Shown piece by piece: positions 54,641 through 64,000 of a stretch of 64,000 bases of DNA. Position numbers and translations under genes: made by a program. The stretch is from Proteobacteria bacterium bin106 (lineage in GTDB: Bacteria; Bdellovibrionota_B; Oligoflexia; Oligoflexales; Bin106). Position 1 is the stretch's first letter. Every line of letters starts with the position of its first letter. The stretch spans positions 27,756-91,755 of the forward strand of contig MPNI01000008.1 in assembly GCA_002238945.1 (NCBI GenBank), given 5' to 3'. The notes beneath the pieces were generated by a model that saw only the letters and a program-made list of their open reading frames with translations, was not told where the DNA came from and searched no databases.

Positions 54641-56130
54641 TATGTTGAAGGAGATTCGGAATAGTAGTTAGGAGCCTCCCGAGTAATATATACTCCATGA
54701 GGATGAGATTCTTTCAGACCTCCAGGAGAGATACGCATAAACTTGGCTTTTTTCTGTAGGTCATCAATATCCTTTGCCCCCACATATCCTATACCACTAC
54801 GAATACCGCCCATGATTTGGTAAATGCTATTTTCTATGGGGCCTTTATAAGCCACGCGTCCCTCAATGCCTTCAGGTACAAATTTATGAATAGAAGACAC
54901 ATTGCCTTGAAAATAACGATCCCGTGACCCTTTAGCCATAGCACCCAGTGATCCCATACCACGATAGGTTTTATAAGATTTTCCCTTGTATAAGACCATC
55001 TCTCCAGGGGCCTCTTCAGTGCCAGCAAATAATGAGCCCACCATAACAGTTGAGGCACCACCAGCTAAGGCTTTCAAAGCATCACCGGAAAATTTGATGC
55101 CACCATCAGCAATCACCGGTACTCCTTTGGCCTGACATACCTTGGCAGCATCCATAATAGCTGTGAGTTGAGCCACACCAATACCGGTGACAATGCGAGT
55201 GGTGCAAATGGATCCAGGCCCCATGCCTACTTTCACAGCATCCACTCCAGCTTCTACAAGAGAGAGAGCACCATCACTGGTGGCGATATTACCTCCTACC
55301 AAATCAAATGCCATTTTTTTGAAGTCTTTACGGATACGACGGCATTGATCCATAACCGTTTTGGAATGCCCATGAGCTGTATCCACCACAATAGCATCAC
55401 AACCAGCAGCTAATAAGGCCTCCACCCGTTTCATCTCTGAATCACCAACTCCTACAGCACCTGCTACTCTCAAGCGCCCCTGGGAATCACGGGAAGAGTG
55501 AGGATACTTTTGAGCTTTCTCGATATCTTTAATCGTAAACATCCCCACCAAACCTTTGTCATCTTTAGTGACCACCGGGAGTTTTTCAATACGATGACGG
55601 TAAAGGATCTTGACCGCTTCTTGATAAGAGGTACCAACAGGAGCGGTAACCACCTTCTTGGTCATGACTTCTGTTACCGGCTGATCTAACTCGGAGGCAA
55701 AAGCAATATCTCTTCCTGTAACAATACCCACCAATTTCTTGTTATCGATTACCGGCAAACCAGAGATGTTGTGGAGTAACATGATCTCTTTAACCTGACG
55801 AATGGTTACATCAGGAGCAATGACCACAGGATGAGCAATCATACCTGACTCACTCCGTTTTACCTTTTCAACTTCACTGGCTTGATCTTCTATGGAAAGG
55901 TTTTTATGAATCACACCCATACCACCACATTGCGCTAAAGCAATAGCGGTAGCAGATTCCGTAACTGTGTCCATGGCTGCTGAAACCAATGGAGAGTGCA
56001 TATCAATGGAAGCTGAAAAGCGGGTCTTTAAATTTACCTGATGAGGTAAAACCTCAGAATAACCCGGCATCACAAGCACATCATCAAAACTAAGACTTTC
56101 TGGGAAATGAGATCTGGGCACCTGTAGCAT
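54640..56130 (-). CDS. guaB: IMP dehydrogenase
   Basis: Oxidises IMP to XMP with NAD, the rate-limiting step to guanine nucleotides. The catalytic Cys309 lies in [11 protein letters not shown]. Two CBS domains occupy about residues 100-215 ([22 protein letters not shown] and [21 protein letters not shown]). The flap/active-site segment [10 protein letters not shown] and GRVAYKGP are present. 496 residues. Overlaps guaA by one base; gene order guaB-guaA is the common operon. guaB is the first gene of the operon, and I could not identify a purine-responsive element upstream. Confidence 0.97.
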   Translation of the reverse strand: MLQVPRSHFPESLSFDDVLVMPGYSEVLPHQVNLKTRFSASIDMHSPLVSAAMDTVTESATAIALAQCGGMGVIHKNLSIEDQASEVEKVKRSESGMIAHPVVIAPDVTIRQVKEIMLLHNISGLPVIDNKKLVGIVTGRDIAFASELDQPVTEVMTKKVVTAPVGTSYQEAVKILYRHRIEKLPVVTKDDKGLVGMFTIKDIEKAQKYPHSSRDSQGRLRVAGAVGVGDSEMKRVEALLAAGCDAIVVDTAHGHSKTVMDQCRRIRKDFKKMAFDLVGGNIATSDGALSLVEAGVDAVKVGMGPGSICTTRIVTGIGVAQLTAIMDAAKVCQAKGVPVIADGGIKFSGDALKALAGGASTVMVGSLFAGTEEAPGEMVLYKGKSYKTYRGMGSLGAMAKGSRDRYFQGNVSSIHKFVPEGIEGRVAYKGPIENSIYQIMGGIRSGIGYVGAKDIDDLQKKAKFMRISPGGLKESHPHGVYITREAPNYYSESPST

Positions 56131-56866
56131 TTTGGGCTCTCTTAGTTAGTGGAGGTGTTTTGTAACATGATCTTAAACTGTTTATAAAGCCGGATAAGAA
56201 CTCAGTCATTCAATGGCTTTATAGTCGTCTCTAGTATCATAGTGAATTTCATCAAAGGATAAAACAAAAATCCAAATATCTTCTTTGCATAAAATAACAA
56301 GCTTTGATGACCTCACATTTTAGCTGGATTGGGTAACGGGGCGTTCAAAGCAATAGCTAGTCTGCAGGCACAAGCAGACACAAAAAACCTTCTAGTGCCA
56401 TGCTTTGCTAAATGGGGTGTGTTGCTTGCCGTAACTAGTAAGCGTTATGTGATAGATGATTCCATCTGTCATATGTGATGTTAGCGAACTTTTTTGGTTA
56501 GGTCTTACATAGCGCATACACATCTATCATACATATATAACAAGTTGCATAGAATGATGGGCTAAGTGTCAAAAAATCGTCACGTTGTGATGCATGTCCT
56601 TGGTAGATGTCACAACTTAAGGAAGTATCACTTGCTGAATCTATCACAATCACTTAGAGCCAAAATGGATGTTCCTAACTTAGATAATAATGGAATGGAT
56701 GTATATCTTATAGATAAACGCCACATGTGATGATTATTTGAAAAAGACAAAATATCTCTTGACTATTGTTTTTTTATATGTTACAAGATCCCAAATTCAT
56801 TTTTTGGAACGTGTGAAAAATCTGAAAAAATACAATGGATATATCTTAATGATATAGGAGGATCCT
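56131..56866. other. Long intergenic region upstream of the first large lipoprotein
   Basis: About 735 bases. It holds the duplicated promoter at 56759-56787. The stretch 56320-56480 is less AT-rich and reads like decayed coding sequence in two frames, but I could not assign it. It might be an old transposase fragment. Confidence 0.35.
56759..56787 (+). promoter_or_regulatory. Promoter of lipoprotein paralogue 1, conserved in paralogue 2
   Basis: TTGACT, a 17-base spacer and TACAAG. The aligned copy upstream of paralogue 2 (59819-59847) reads TTGATT, 17 bases, TATAAG. Conservation of both boxes and of spacer length between duplicates supports a real sigma70 promoter, about 80 bases before each ATG. 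Confidence 0.6.
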
Positions 56867-58903
56867 ATGGGTGGTTTTTGTGTAAAGGTAGGCTTACTCT
56901 TTTTGGCAAAACAATATATATGGTTGTTTTTAGGAGCATGGATTTTTCTTGGATGTTCAGCAGAGAAAGTGCCTTTCAAAGGTTTTACGGGGATATCTTT
57001 AGAAGATAGTAGTTTTATTCCGGTATTTTCTAAAAATTATAATATCATTTCACGAAAAAAATCAGTAGAGCAAGAGTTTCAGCTCAGTGCGGCTCATCAG
57101 AAAAAAGGAAGAGAGATATCCTTAGAAGTAGAAGAAGAAAGAGAACAAGAAAAAGAAGGATTGAAAAAACAAGAAGCATTTTATTTGTTTGATCCTGAAT
57201 GTGAAGCAAATTATGAACAGTACTCTGTAGAATATCATTCTAAAAGATTTCGAAAAAAAAGAGTTTCTCAATCGATTTACAGAGATTCTAGTAATATAGA
57301 AGAATATGAATTTTTCCGGTATAAGGTATATACTAATCCTTATACTTACTCGCGTCTCATCAACCCTGTTGTTCTTTCTACCATAAAAGATTGCAATGGT
57401 TTTGATTGTAGCAATGCTCGTTATCATCATCAGTATATAGTGAGCTGTCTTCTAGAGAAAGAAGACAAAAAAACTGCCAGATCTTATGAGATGATTGCAG
57501 TCAATACTCTTAATAATATAGAGAGATCTTTTAATTTTTATAAAAACAAAAAATTAGGATACAATGGTTATGGTCAGATAGAAGGAAGATATATGTCACT
57601 TTTAAATGATTATATAAGTATACCTATGCCTCCTGGAAGATGGAATTATAGAAATAGTATTGAAGGTGAGTCTCTTAAGGCGCCAAATTTGTATATTGTA
57701 TCTCCTTCTCATATCTCTGATGCAGACTCGGTGTATACTAAGGTAAGCAGACGTTTTTTTGAAAATACATTTAATGATAAGAAAGAGCTCATTGATAAAA
57801 GTGAGCCATCTTTTGTCATATATGCTTCCAAAAGTAAAAAACCTTTACCAAAAGTTTATTTGTGGGAATCTGAATGGGTTGTAGCACATCGTTTTGCTCA
57901 ATACGTATTAGCTAGTCATAGCCGTTTTTTTCTTTCTGCTCACAGTCCTGATGCAGTGGATGATCAACTTAAAAGACAAAAATATATCCATCATAACCCT
58001 TTAAGCAAACATCCTTCTCAACCTATTTACACATCTTCAGATTTTTACCTGTATCCCCTATCATTTTTTTTCTTCCCAGGAGATGCTAAAAAAAACGACC
58101 GTAAAATCAAGCAGCCACTTACACAGTCAGCTATTAAAGCGTGGCAAGTCTTTGTTGCTGCTTTTGCCAATCAATGGGCACATTATGCTATTGCTTGGAC
58201 TCATGAAGGTTATGATCATAGTCTTCATAGTAAATACACTAAAGGGTTGGCTTGTTTAGAAAGTGATTATAATCTTCGTAGTGATGTAATGGCTGATGGT
58301 ACAGAAAAGTTGTTGACACAAAAGCGCCTAGATATTTTTCAGAACAAACATATTCATTCTTTAATGCCCTCATCACATGTGCCTTGTGATCAACTCACTG
58401 ATTTTACAAATTATGATATTGTCGGTGCAACATTGGCTTATTGGTTAGACAGACTTACCAAAAAATCTGATGATGATGAAGACAATAGATATAAACGCGT
58501 TAATCAAATGTTGATTTTGCTTGCACAACATATAGGAGATCGTATAGAGCGTGGTAACTTATCGTTTACTATTGAAGATTTGTTTGCTGAATATGTTCGT
58601 CATATTTCGATTTGGCCACCTATGGTGTATGATTATTCACCGAGTGAAGATAGTCCTGAAGAAAAGAAACGTAAATTTGAAGAAAAAACCCGGGATGTTT
58701 GGAAGGTTATACTTAATGAACGTCAATGTAATGAACTTCAGTATATGCCTCTTTCTATGAGGAAGCATTGGAAATCAAAAGGATACTTTAACTGTGATTG
58801 GGATCCAAAACCTGTAACTCTTGTCAATAAACCAAAAATATTTAAAATGCTTTTAAAACAAAAATTAAAAGATAAAAAAAACAAAGCCAAAGTCAAAAAA
58901 TAA
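56867..58903 (+). CDS. Large lipoprotein, paralogue 1 (degenerate zinc-peptidase-like core)
   Basis: Unnamed family, 678 residues. Signal sequence LFLGAWIFLGC ends in lipobox FLGC. AGGAGG ribosome site lies six bases before ATG 56867. A Glu-rich coiled segment near residue 85-100 is followed by a compact domain. Within it, WVVAHRFAQYVLASH (His341) resembles the zinc helix VVAHEFGHYV of metallopeptidases, but the catalytic Glu is Arg and the second His is Gln. A downstream NLRSDVMADGT ... CDQLTDFTNYDIVGATLAYWLDRL block also matches the layout of such families in my recollection. I infer a peptidase fold that has lost catalysis. The C-terminus is Lys-rich. Closely related to the gene at 59927-62002. 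Confidence 0.65.
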   Translation: MGGFCVKVGLLFLAKQYIWLFLGAWIFLGCSAEKVPFKGFTGISLEDSSFIPVFSKNYNIISRKKSVEQEFQLSAAHQKKGREISLEVEEEREQEKEGLKKQEAFYLFDPECEANYEQYSVEYHSKRFRKKRVSQSIYRDSSNIEEYEFFRYKVYTNPYTYSRLINPVVLSTIKDCNGFDCSNARYHHQYIVSCLLEKEDKKTARSYEMIAVNTLNNIERSFNFYKNKKLGYNGYGQIEGRYMSLLNDYISIPMPPGRWNYRNSIEGESLKAPNLYIVSPSHISDADSVYTKVSRRFFENTFNDKKELIDKSEPSFVIYASKSKKPLPKVYLWESEWVVAHRFAQYVLASHSRFFLSAHSPDAVDDQLKRQKYIHHNPLSKHPSQPIYTSSDFYLYPLSFFFFPGDAKKNDRKIKQPLTQSAIKAWQVFVAAFANQWAHYAIAWTHEGYDHSLHSKYTKGLACLESDYNLRSDVMADGTEKLLTQKRLDIFQNKHIHSLMPSSHVPCDQLTDFTNYDIVGATLAYWLDRLTKKSDDDEDNRYKRVNQMLILLAQHIGDRIERGNLSFTIEDLFAEYVRHISIWPPMVYDYSPSEDSPEEKKRKFEEKTRDVWKVILNERQCNELQYMPLSMRKHWKSKGYFNCDWDPKPVTLVNKPKIFKMLLKQKLKDKKNKAKVKK

Positions 58904-59021
58904 CAATATATTCAAGATACTTTTCGGTTTAATAATACTTTACAAATATTGACATTACCTCCAAGAGTATAGGAGGTTTAAGATAAAATTGGCTAAGATA
59001 GTATTTTTTGTGGATGTCAAT

Positions 59022-59231
59022 ATGACAAGAGAGCATTCTTGCCATGAAAAGTCTAAATGTGGTGTCCACTTGAGTGAAAAGTATGTAGCCAAAACTGCTG
59101 CAAAAAACCTAGGAATATCTCTGTCTTACTGGTGTGGGCAAATTTACTGAAACTTTATAGATCCAACGAATAGAGAAACTTGCAGTTATGATGAAATCCT
59201 TAAAGCTTTGAGGCTAACGAAAGAAAGTTAA
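59022..59231 (+). pseudogene. Decayed IS3-type transposase OrfA remnant
   Basis: In one frame the sequence reads KYVAKTAAKNLGISLSYWCGQIY, resembling the helix-turn-helix of IS3-family OrfA (VAEAAKxLGIS..L..W). It is then interrupted by a stop at about codon 43 and continues as NFIDPTNRETCSYDEILKALR to a second stop. No OrfB follows. The match is short and judged by eye, so an unrelated HTH fragment is possible. Confidence 0.4.
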
Positions 59232-59818
59232 CCTCGTAAGAAATAAATGAGTATAATTAACAATGTAAATTCTAAGATAAAAAACAGTCTCTTTAACATT
59301 TTAAACTCAGTAAAATCGTAATACATTGAAACAACAGTCTTTCTTGCTAAGTGTCTTAAATGCATACACTGCAGATTTATTGTGTTTGATCAAAAATCAT
59401 TATACTTTCCAAGTTCTATTTAAGTATTTTATGTTTAAAGTGCTATGTCTTTGCTGGCTCTTTAGAGAATTCTATCGGGATACCATAAGGGTTAGAAGGC
59501 TTTTTCTTCTCATCTCGAGTGATGTAAATTTCAACGCCTCTCAAGGCATGTAAGATTGTTTCATGGCTATAAAAAATGCCAATCAGTGATAAGAATGCAT
59601 GTTCAAAGTATGCTTCTTGATCCTAAGAGGCTCTTCAATATCCCATAGACGATGATAGTTTGTAAGTATAGCCTGTGTTTTCGCAGTTTATAGGTACTAT
59701 TCCATACTGGATATGCATGATTTATATGCAGGCTTTGTAGATCTATTGTAGGTGATGGATGTGCATGTCACAGATGAACTGTAGATGTAATGATTCTCTG
59801 TAAAAAGTAAAAATATCC

Positions 59819-59847
59819 TTGATTATTGTTTTTTCCCATGTTATAAG
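59819..59847 (+). promoter_or_regulatory. Promoter of lipoprotein paralogue 2
   Basis: TTGATT, 17-base spacer, TATAAG (one mismatch to TATAAT), aligned with the promoter at 56759-56787. The downstream leader, including ggatat(a/g)tcttaatgatatagga, is also shared. Confidence 0.6.
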
Positions 59848-59926
59848 ACACCAAATATATTTTTTAGAGGTTATGAAGAAACCTGAAAGATGCAATGGAT
59901 ATGTCTTAATGATATAGGAGAATCTC

Positions 59927-62002
59927 ATGAGCGATTTTTGTGTAAAGGTAGATCTGCTCTATTTGGCAAAACAATATAGGTGTTTGTTTTTGGGAACATG
60001 GATTTTTCTTGGATGCTCAGTAGAGGAAGTGCCTCTTGAAATATCACCGGAAATGTCTTTAGAGAATGGAAGTTCTATTCCAGTGCTTACTAAAAATGAG
60101 GATATCATTTTACTAAAAACATCAGTAGAAACAGAAGCTCAGATCAGTGAGGCTCAACAGGAAAAAGAGATATCCTTAAAAATAGAAGTTGAAGAAAAAG
60201 AACAAGAAAAAGAACAAGAAGATGAAGGATTAAAAAAACAAGAAGCGTTTTATTTGTTTGGTCCTGAGTGTAAAAAAAAGTCAAAACCAGATTACTATAA
60301 AAGAAATTATTATAGACTTCTTTGGGATGGAAAAGTTTCTTATGAATTGTATAATAAAGATAAAATAGCTCCATTTTTTAATTATACCGTGCATATTATG
60401 CCTCATACTTACTCTCGTCTTATCAACCCTGTCGTTCTTTCTACCATAAAAGGTTGCAAAGAGTTTGATTGTGGTAATGCTCAATATCATCATCAATATT
60501 TAATGAATTGCCCTTTGCGTAATAAGAAGCGCAAACCGGCCACATCTTATGAAATGATTGCAACCACTACTCTTCATCATCTAGAAAACGCATTTAATTA
60601 TTATAAAAACAAAAAATTAGGATACAATGTTGGCGATAAAGATGAGGAGAGATATACTCCAATATTAGTTGATTATATCGGTTTTCTTTCATCTTTACCT
60701 CCTGGTGGCAGATGGAAATACAGAAACAGTATTAAAAGTAATTCACCTAAGGCACCAAATTTGTATATTGTATCTCCTTCTCATCTTTCGGACACAGATC
60801 CAGCATATATGAAACTAAGTAGACGTTTTTTTGAAAATACATTTGATGATAAGAAAAAATTTATTCATAAAGGCGAACCATCTTTTGTTATATATGCTTC
60901 CAAAAGTAAAAAGACTTTACCAAAAGCTTATCTGTGGGAATCTAGATGGGTTGTAGCACATCGTTTTGCTCAGTACATGTTAGCTACTCATAGTCGGTTT
61001 TCTCTTCCTTCTCATAGTCCTGATTTAGTGCGTGATCAACTTAAAAGACAAAAAAATATCCACTATCATCCTTTAAGCAAACACCCTTCTCAACCTATTT
61101 ACACATCTTCTGATTTTTATCTATATCCTTTATCATTTTTTTTCTTTCCTGGAGAGGCCAAAAAAAACGATCGTAAACTCAAGCAACCACTCACACTGTC
61201 AGCTATGAGAGCTTGGCAAGTTTTTGTTTCAGCTTTTGCTAATCAGTGGGCACATTATGCTATTTCTGGGGGAGTGGACTATAAAAAACATAATGAGCGT
61301 ATTCATGAAATACATACTAAAGGCTTAGCTTGTTTAGACAGTGACTACAATCTTCGTAGTGATGTGATGGCTGATGGTACAGAAAAGTTGCTGACACAAA
61401 AACGTTTAGAGATGTTTCAGAGCAATTATCTTTACTCTTTAATGCCCTCATCACATATGGCTTGTGATCAATTCACTGACTTTACAGACTATGATATTGT
61501 TGGTGCAACGTTGGCGTATTGGGTAGACAGAATTACATTAGAAGACAGTCTTGGTTTTAAATATAGACGCATCAATCAAATGTTGATATTGCTTGCTCAA
61601 CATATAGGAGATCGTATAGAGCGTGGTAACTTATCCTTTACTATTGAAGAGTTGTTTGCAGAATACATACGTCATATAGCGATATGGGTACCTTTGGTGT
61701 ATGATCATTCGCCAAGTAAAGATAGTTCTAAAGAAAAGAAACGTAAGTTTAAAGAAAAAACCAAGGCTAATTGGAATATCACATTAAGTAAACGTCAATG
61801 TGACGAACTTCAGAATATGCCGCTTTCTATGAGAGAACATTGGAAATCAAAAGGATATTTTAACTGTGATTGGGATCCTAAACCTGTAATTATTGTGAGT
61901 AAACCCAAAATATTGGAAACTCTTAAGAAACAAAAATCAAAAAAGAAAAAAGCAAAAACAAAAGACAAAAATAAAACAAAAAAAGCAAAAAAGAAAAAAT
62001 AA
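59927..62002 (+). CDS. Large lipoprotein, paralogue 2 (degenerate zinc-peptidase-like core)
   Basis: 691 residues, homologous over its full length to the gene at 56867-58903. The central 300 residues are nearly identical and the N-terminal linker is more variable. Lipobox FLGC is conserved, as are the HRFAQ variant of the HExxH-like helix (His345), the NLRSDVMADGTEKLLTQKRL block, the DYDIVGATLAYWVDRI block and the AQHIGDRIERGNLSFTIEELFAEY block. The Lys-rich C-terminal tail is longer here. AGGAGA ribosome site before ATG 59927. Duplication included the promoter, so both copies are probably expressed together. It converges with the truncated trypsin-like gene. Confidence 0.65.
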   Translation: MSDFCVKVDLLYLAKQYRCLFLGTWIFLGCSVEEVPLEISPEMSLENGSSIPVLTKNEDIILLKTSVETEAQISEAQQEKEISLKIEVEEKEQEKEQEDEGLKKQEAFYLFGPECKKKSKPDYYKRNYYRLLWDGKVSYELYNKDKIAPFFNYTVHIMPHTYSRLINPVVLSTIKGCKEFDCGNAQYHHQYLMNCPLRNKKRKPATSYEMIATTTLHHLENAFNYYKNKKLGYNVGDKDEERYTPILVDYIGFLSSLPPGGRWKYRNSIKSNSPKAPNLYIVSPSHLSDTDPAYMKLSRRFFENTFDDKKKFIHKGEPSFVIYASKSKKTLPKAYLWESRWVVAHRFAQYMLATHSRFSLPSHSPDLVRDQLKRQKNIHYHPLSKHPSQPIYTSSDFYLYPLSFFFFPGEAKKNDRKLKQPLTLSAMRAWQVFVSAFANQWAHYAISGGVDYKKHNERIHEIHTKGLACLDSDYNLRSDVMADGTEKLLTQKRLEMFQSNYLYSLMPSSHMACDQFTDFTDYDIVGATLAYWVDRITLEDSLGFKYRRINQMLILLAQHIGDRIERGNLSFTIEELFAEYIRHIAIWVPLVYDHSPSKDSSKEKKRKFKEKTKANWNITLSKRQCDELQNMPLSMREHWKSKGYFNCDWDPKPVIIVSKPKILETLKKQKSKKKKAKTKDKNKTKKAKKKK

Positions 62003-62014
62003 CAAAATTTTAAT

Positions 62015-63148
62015 TTAATTAGGTTTGCTTGGCTGAAGTAATAATTGCCTATACTTTTGAAATGAATGGTTGCCAGCTTGTACGGAAGTCTTAACCGCTG
62101 TTATCCAATTTAAGTGAGGAAATGTACTCACAGCCGTTGCATATTGAGCACAGGCACTGGAACTTGATGAATTAATGAGAGCGTTTGATAACATGCCAAC
62201 TAAAACGGACTTTTTTGTACCGCCGGGAACATATGATGACTGAACAACAGGACCGCCATAATCACCCTTACATATTTTGATAACACTATTCTCTTCTGGT
62301 CCTGACGTGATGGTAAAATGCCATTTATTTTGATGGATAAACCATGACTTAATACTAGTCGTTTTAGCTTGCCCAAGCCGTTCGGCATAAGATTTTACAT
62401 CATCGTCAGATAATTTTGATCCCGTTGAAACTGCTTGCACAAATTCATCTAGAACTCTATGAGGACCGTTAGCATCGATAGATGCTTTGTTATCTTTAGA
62501 GAATGTAAATAAATGTTCTTGTGATTTCTTAAATGATTTTTGCAAACAAACGAAGTTATTATGGCTACTCTGCTTGGTCTCTTTTCTCTCTTTTTGAGAA
62601 AGCATTACTGCTTCTAGGGTTGTTGGGTTATCACGAATTTCTTTAAAGTGCTTGAATAGTGCGATGGTTGCATCATGGCTCATGAGATGAAATTGCTCTT
62701 CCTGATCTTTTAATTCTTGAGGTTTTTCTGTTGCTACTTGAACAGAACCGCCATAATAAGAGTTTGTCTTAGGAGTATGAACAACATGTGTAGAATTGGT
62801 TTGAGGTTGATCATGGGTTTTGAAATTTTTGACGCCATCGCCTAAGTCGGGGTAAAGCTGATCATTAGATATTCCTCTTTCGCGACCTATACCATGGGCT
62901 AAGAGTATACCATTCAAACGCTCAGAACTGTACTCAGATTGATGATGAGTTGGCAGGTCAAGATAACCGGCAAATTGTGCATTTGGGACAACTTTGATGA
63001 GGGCAATATCATAGTCACGGGAATTCTTAAGATAAAGACCTTGTGGCATAAAATATTTTTTATGGATCACAACAGAAATCACGTCATCGGATGTAAGAAC
63101 ACTTTCTTTTAATTTACCCGAATGTGTTTTGCTGATATAGCGAATGTC
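62015..63148 (-). pseudogene. Trypsin-like serine protease relic, 5' truncated by an IS21-type element, catalytic Ser replaced
   Basis: C-terminal portion of an S1-family protease. The Asp strand YDIALIKV is present, but the active-site GDSGGP reads KGDYGGPVV, with Tyr (codon 62260-62258) in place of the catalytic Ser. The His box (LTAAHC) is missing because the homologous sequence stops at about 63148, where the end of an IS21-like element begins. The open frame continues only by using a TTG inside that element. A ~170-residue polar insert separates the Asp and Ser regions, longer than in classic trypsins. The GDYGGP change may predate the insertion. Confidence 0.75.
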
Positions 63149-64000
63149 TGTTTTCAAGTTGAGCCACCACCCTCTTACAAGTTACGCCACCACCAAAACT
63201 GGGACCGCAAAATCCACCACTTCACCTTTATGCCATCACCTCAACCCTTTCAAAGTTTCTCATCAAAAACGAAATTCTTGTATTTCAAATACAGCGCCAA
63301 GGTTAATAGTTAGGCCTCTCAAAAGGCCTTTTCAAGTCTTCTAACACTTAGCTGTTAACTTCTCTCGATAGGATTCTCCTTTTAAAATGATATGATGGGA
63401 TGTATTCATAATTCGAGATATTACAGTCATCATAGGTATGGGTAATGATTGGGTCTTCAAATAGGCCTTTCCAGCCTTTAGGGTCTACTTGAGAAGTAAC
63501 CATTTGAATACCAGAAGACTGGCGACTTTCAAGCAAGTCTACCAAAAAAGTAGCTTCTGAATGCGTATAACTTCGAAGTCCAAAGTCATCAAGAATAAGA
63601 ACATCCAGCTTGGTGAGTTTTTTCAAAAAAGACAAGTACTTACCGGAAGTCCTATGGGCTGTTATCTCTTCAAAGAGAAAGCTTACAGGCATAAACTGTG
63701 TTGTATAACCACTCATACACAGCTGTCTCCCTAAAGCGCTAGCTTGGTGAGTCTTTCCTTGTTCTGTGGCTTCGCAAAGCAATAAGATTTTGTTTTTATG
63801 GGGAGGACTAACTGAGCTGAACCAATCCTCTTAGAGCGGATCTGTTCAATCCTCTGTTAAAGCTACTATCCCAATCATCCACACAAGAGCGGAATTTAGC
63901 ACGACCTAGAAGGGTAGTAGCTTTACGGTTTTTACGATAGAGTTCTTCTTCTTCTAAAACAAGTTTTAAAAATTCATTAGGATGAAGACTACTCGATGCA
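63149..64000 (-). mobile_element. IS21-family insertion sequence, right part outside window
   Basis: The left boundary is inferred at TGT 63149. The first ~50 bases contain two similar words, CAAGTTGAGCCACCAC and CAAGTTACGCCACCAC, as expected of the repeated transposase-binding sites near IS21 ends. Inside lies a frameshifted istB on the minus strand. istA would lie beyond base 64000. The insertion splits the trypsin-like gene. Boundary and target duplication cannot be confirmed without the other end. Confidence 0.7.
63341..64000 (-). pseudogene. istB: istB, ATP-binding transposition helper, two frameshifts
   Basis: From the right edge the frame reads PNEFLKLVLEEEELYRKNRK ... RGLNRSALRGLVQLS, the IstB N-terminal part, then hits TAG (63810-63808). 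One base over, it resumes as SPPHKNKILLLCEATEQGKTH, where the P-loop GPTGTGKTH has decayed to CEATEQGKTH. Walker B (LDVLILDDFGL) is intact. Near 63425-63445 a second frameshift is needed, because the typical IstB ending (SHHIILKGESYREKL) appears in a different frame and stops at 63341. The element therefore cannot supply its own IstB. Confidence 0.85.

Larger units (their letters stand above)
58904..59926. other. Intergenic region with decayed mobile sequence between the lipoprotein paralogues
   Basis: About 1 kb. It contains the IS3-like OrfA remnant at 59022-59231 and the second copy of the conserved promoter and leader (from about 59819). The remainder, including 59326-59700, shows no gene I can support. 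Confidence 0.4.

Noticed and set aside
56320..56480. Coding-like stretch upstream of the first large lipoprotein
   Set aside because: Stops in every frame and no recognisable motif; could be a gene fossil but nothing supports a call.
63122..63344. Two plus-strand frames of 63-66 codons over the IS21 end
   Set aside because: They run across the inferred IS boundary and the end repeats, with no ribosome site and His/Pro/Ser-rich nonsense products.

Overview
This 64 kb window comes from a low-GC, Gram-negative bacterium. It encodes an outer-membrane lipoprotein Pal, several predicted outer-membrane beta-barrels and many lipoproteins. The combination of RNase Y, RicT, a small SRP RNA in front of dnaX, an HRDxSPQN Ser/Thr kinase with a PEGA tail, and many unrecognised exported proteins points to the Bdellovibrionota/'deltaproteobacterial' grouping. 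This is an inference; no rRNA or other decisive marker lies in the window. Three decayed insertion sequences (IS1182-like, IS3-like, IS21-like) and several tandem gene duplications suggest a genome undergoing rearrangement and decay.

Layout. 1-3.4 kb: tpiA (open at the left edge), nrdB, truncated transposase. 3.4-10.7 kb (minus): dapB, dapA, a 678-aa outer-membrane protein, rny with an unusual leader (a candidate 42-codon gene or small RNA followed by two intrinsic terminators), then pal. 11.2-15.2 kb (minus): gcvP and a lipoprotein. 15.5-20.6 kb: a TPR/beta-barrel protein, unknown small genes, a PilZ-like protein and a SprT/DUF2786 protein. 20.6-23.5 kb: three tandem paralogues of a stand-alone HsdR-N-type nuclease domain. 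23.6-27.9 kb (minus): an aspartoacylase-family amidohydrolase, ricT, holB and tmk. 28.1-36.1 kb: Ser/Thr kinase, ppa, an Fbp-type ABC importer (ATPase and fused permease) and a family-5 solute-binding protein. 36.2-40 kb (minus): an 842-878 aa exported protein with an internal duplication, tRNA-Ser(GGA) and an HTH protein. 40.5-44 kb: SRP RNA, dnaX, and a diguanylate cyclase with an inhibitory site. 44.5-52.2 kb: the aapJQM-P amino-acid importer, whose ATPase gene is separated from the rest by a 3.4 kb block of three RmuC-related genes and an IscA-like gene. 52.2-56.1 kb (minus): an SRPBCC protein, guaA and guaB. 56.8-62 kb: two large paralogous lipoproteins with duplicated promoters. 62-64 kb: a trypsin-like gene with its catalytic Ser replaced by Tyr, cut by a frameshifted IS21-type element at the right edge.

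How it fits together. Housekeeping modules are lysine/DAP synthesis (dapAB), GMP synthesis (guaBA), DNA replication and precursors (nrdB, tmk, holB, dnaX), glycine cleavage (gcvP) and RNA turnover (rny, ricT). Between them are accessory cassettes: the triplicated HsdR-N proteins, the RmuC array and the paired lipoproteins. All three arose by local duplication and are the most promising places for undescribed biology.
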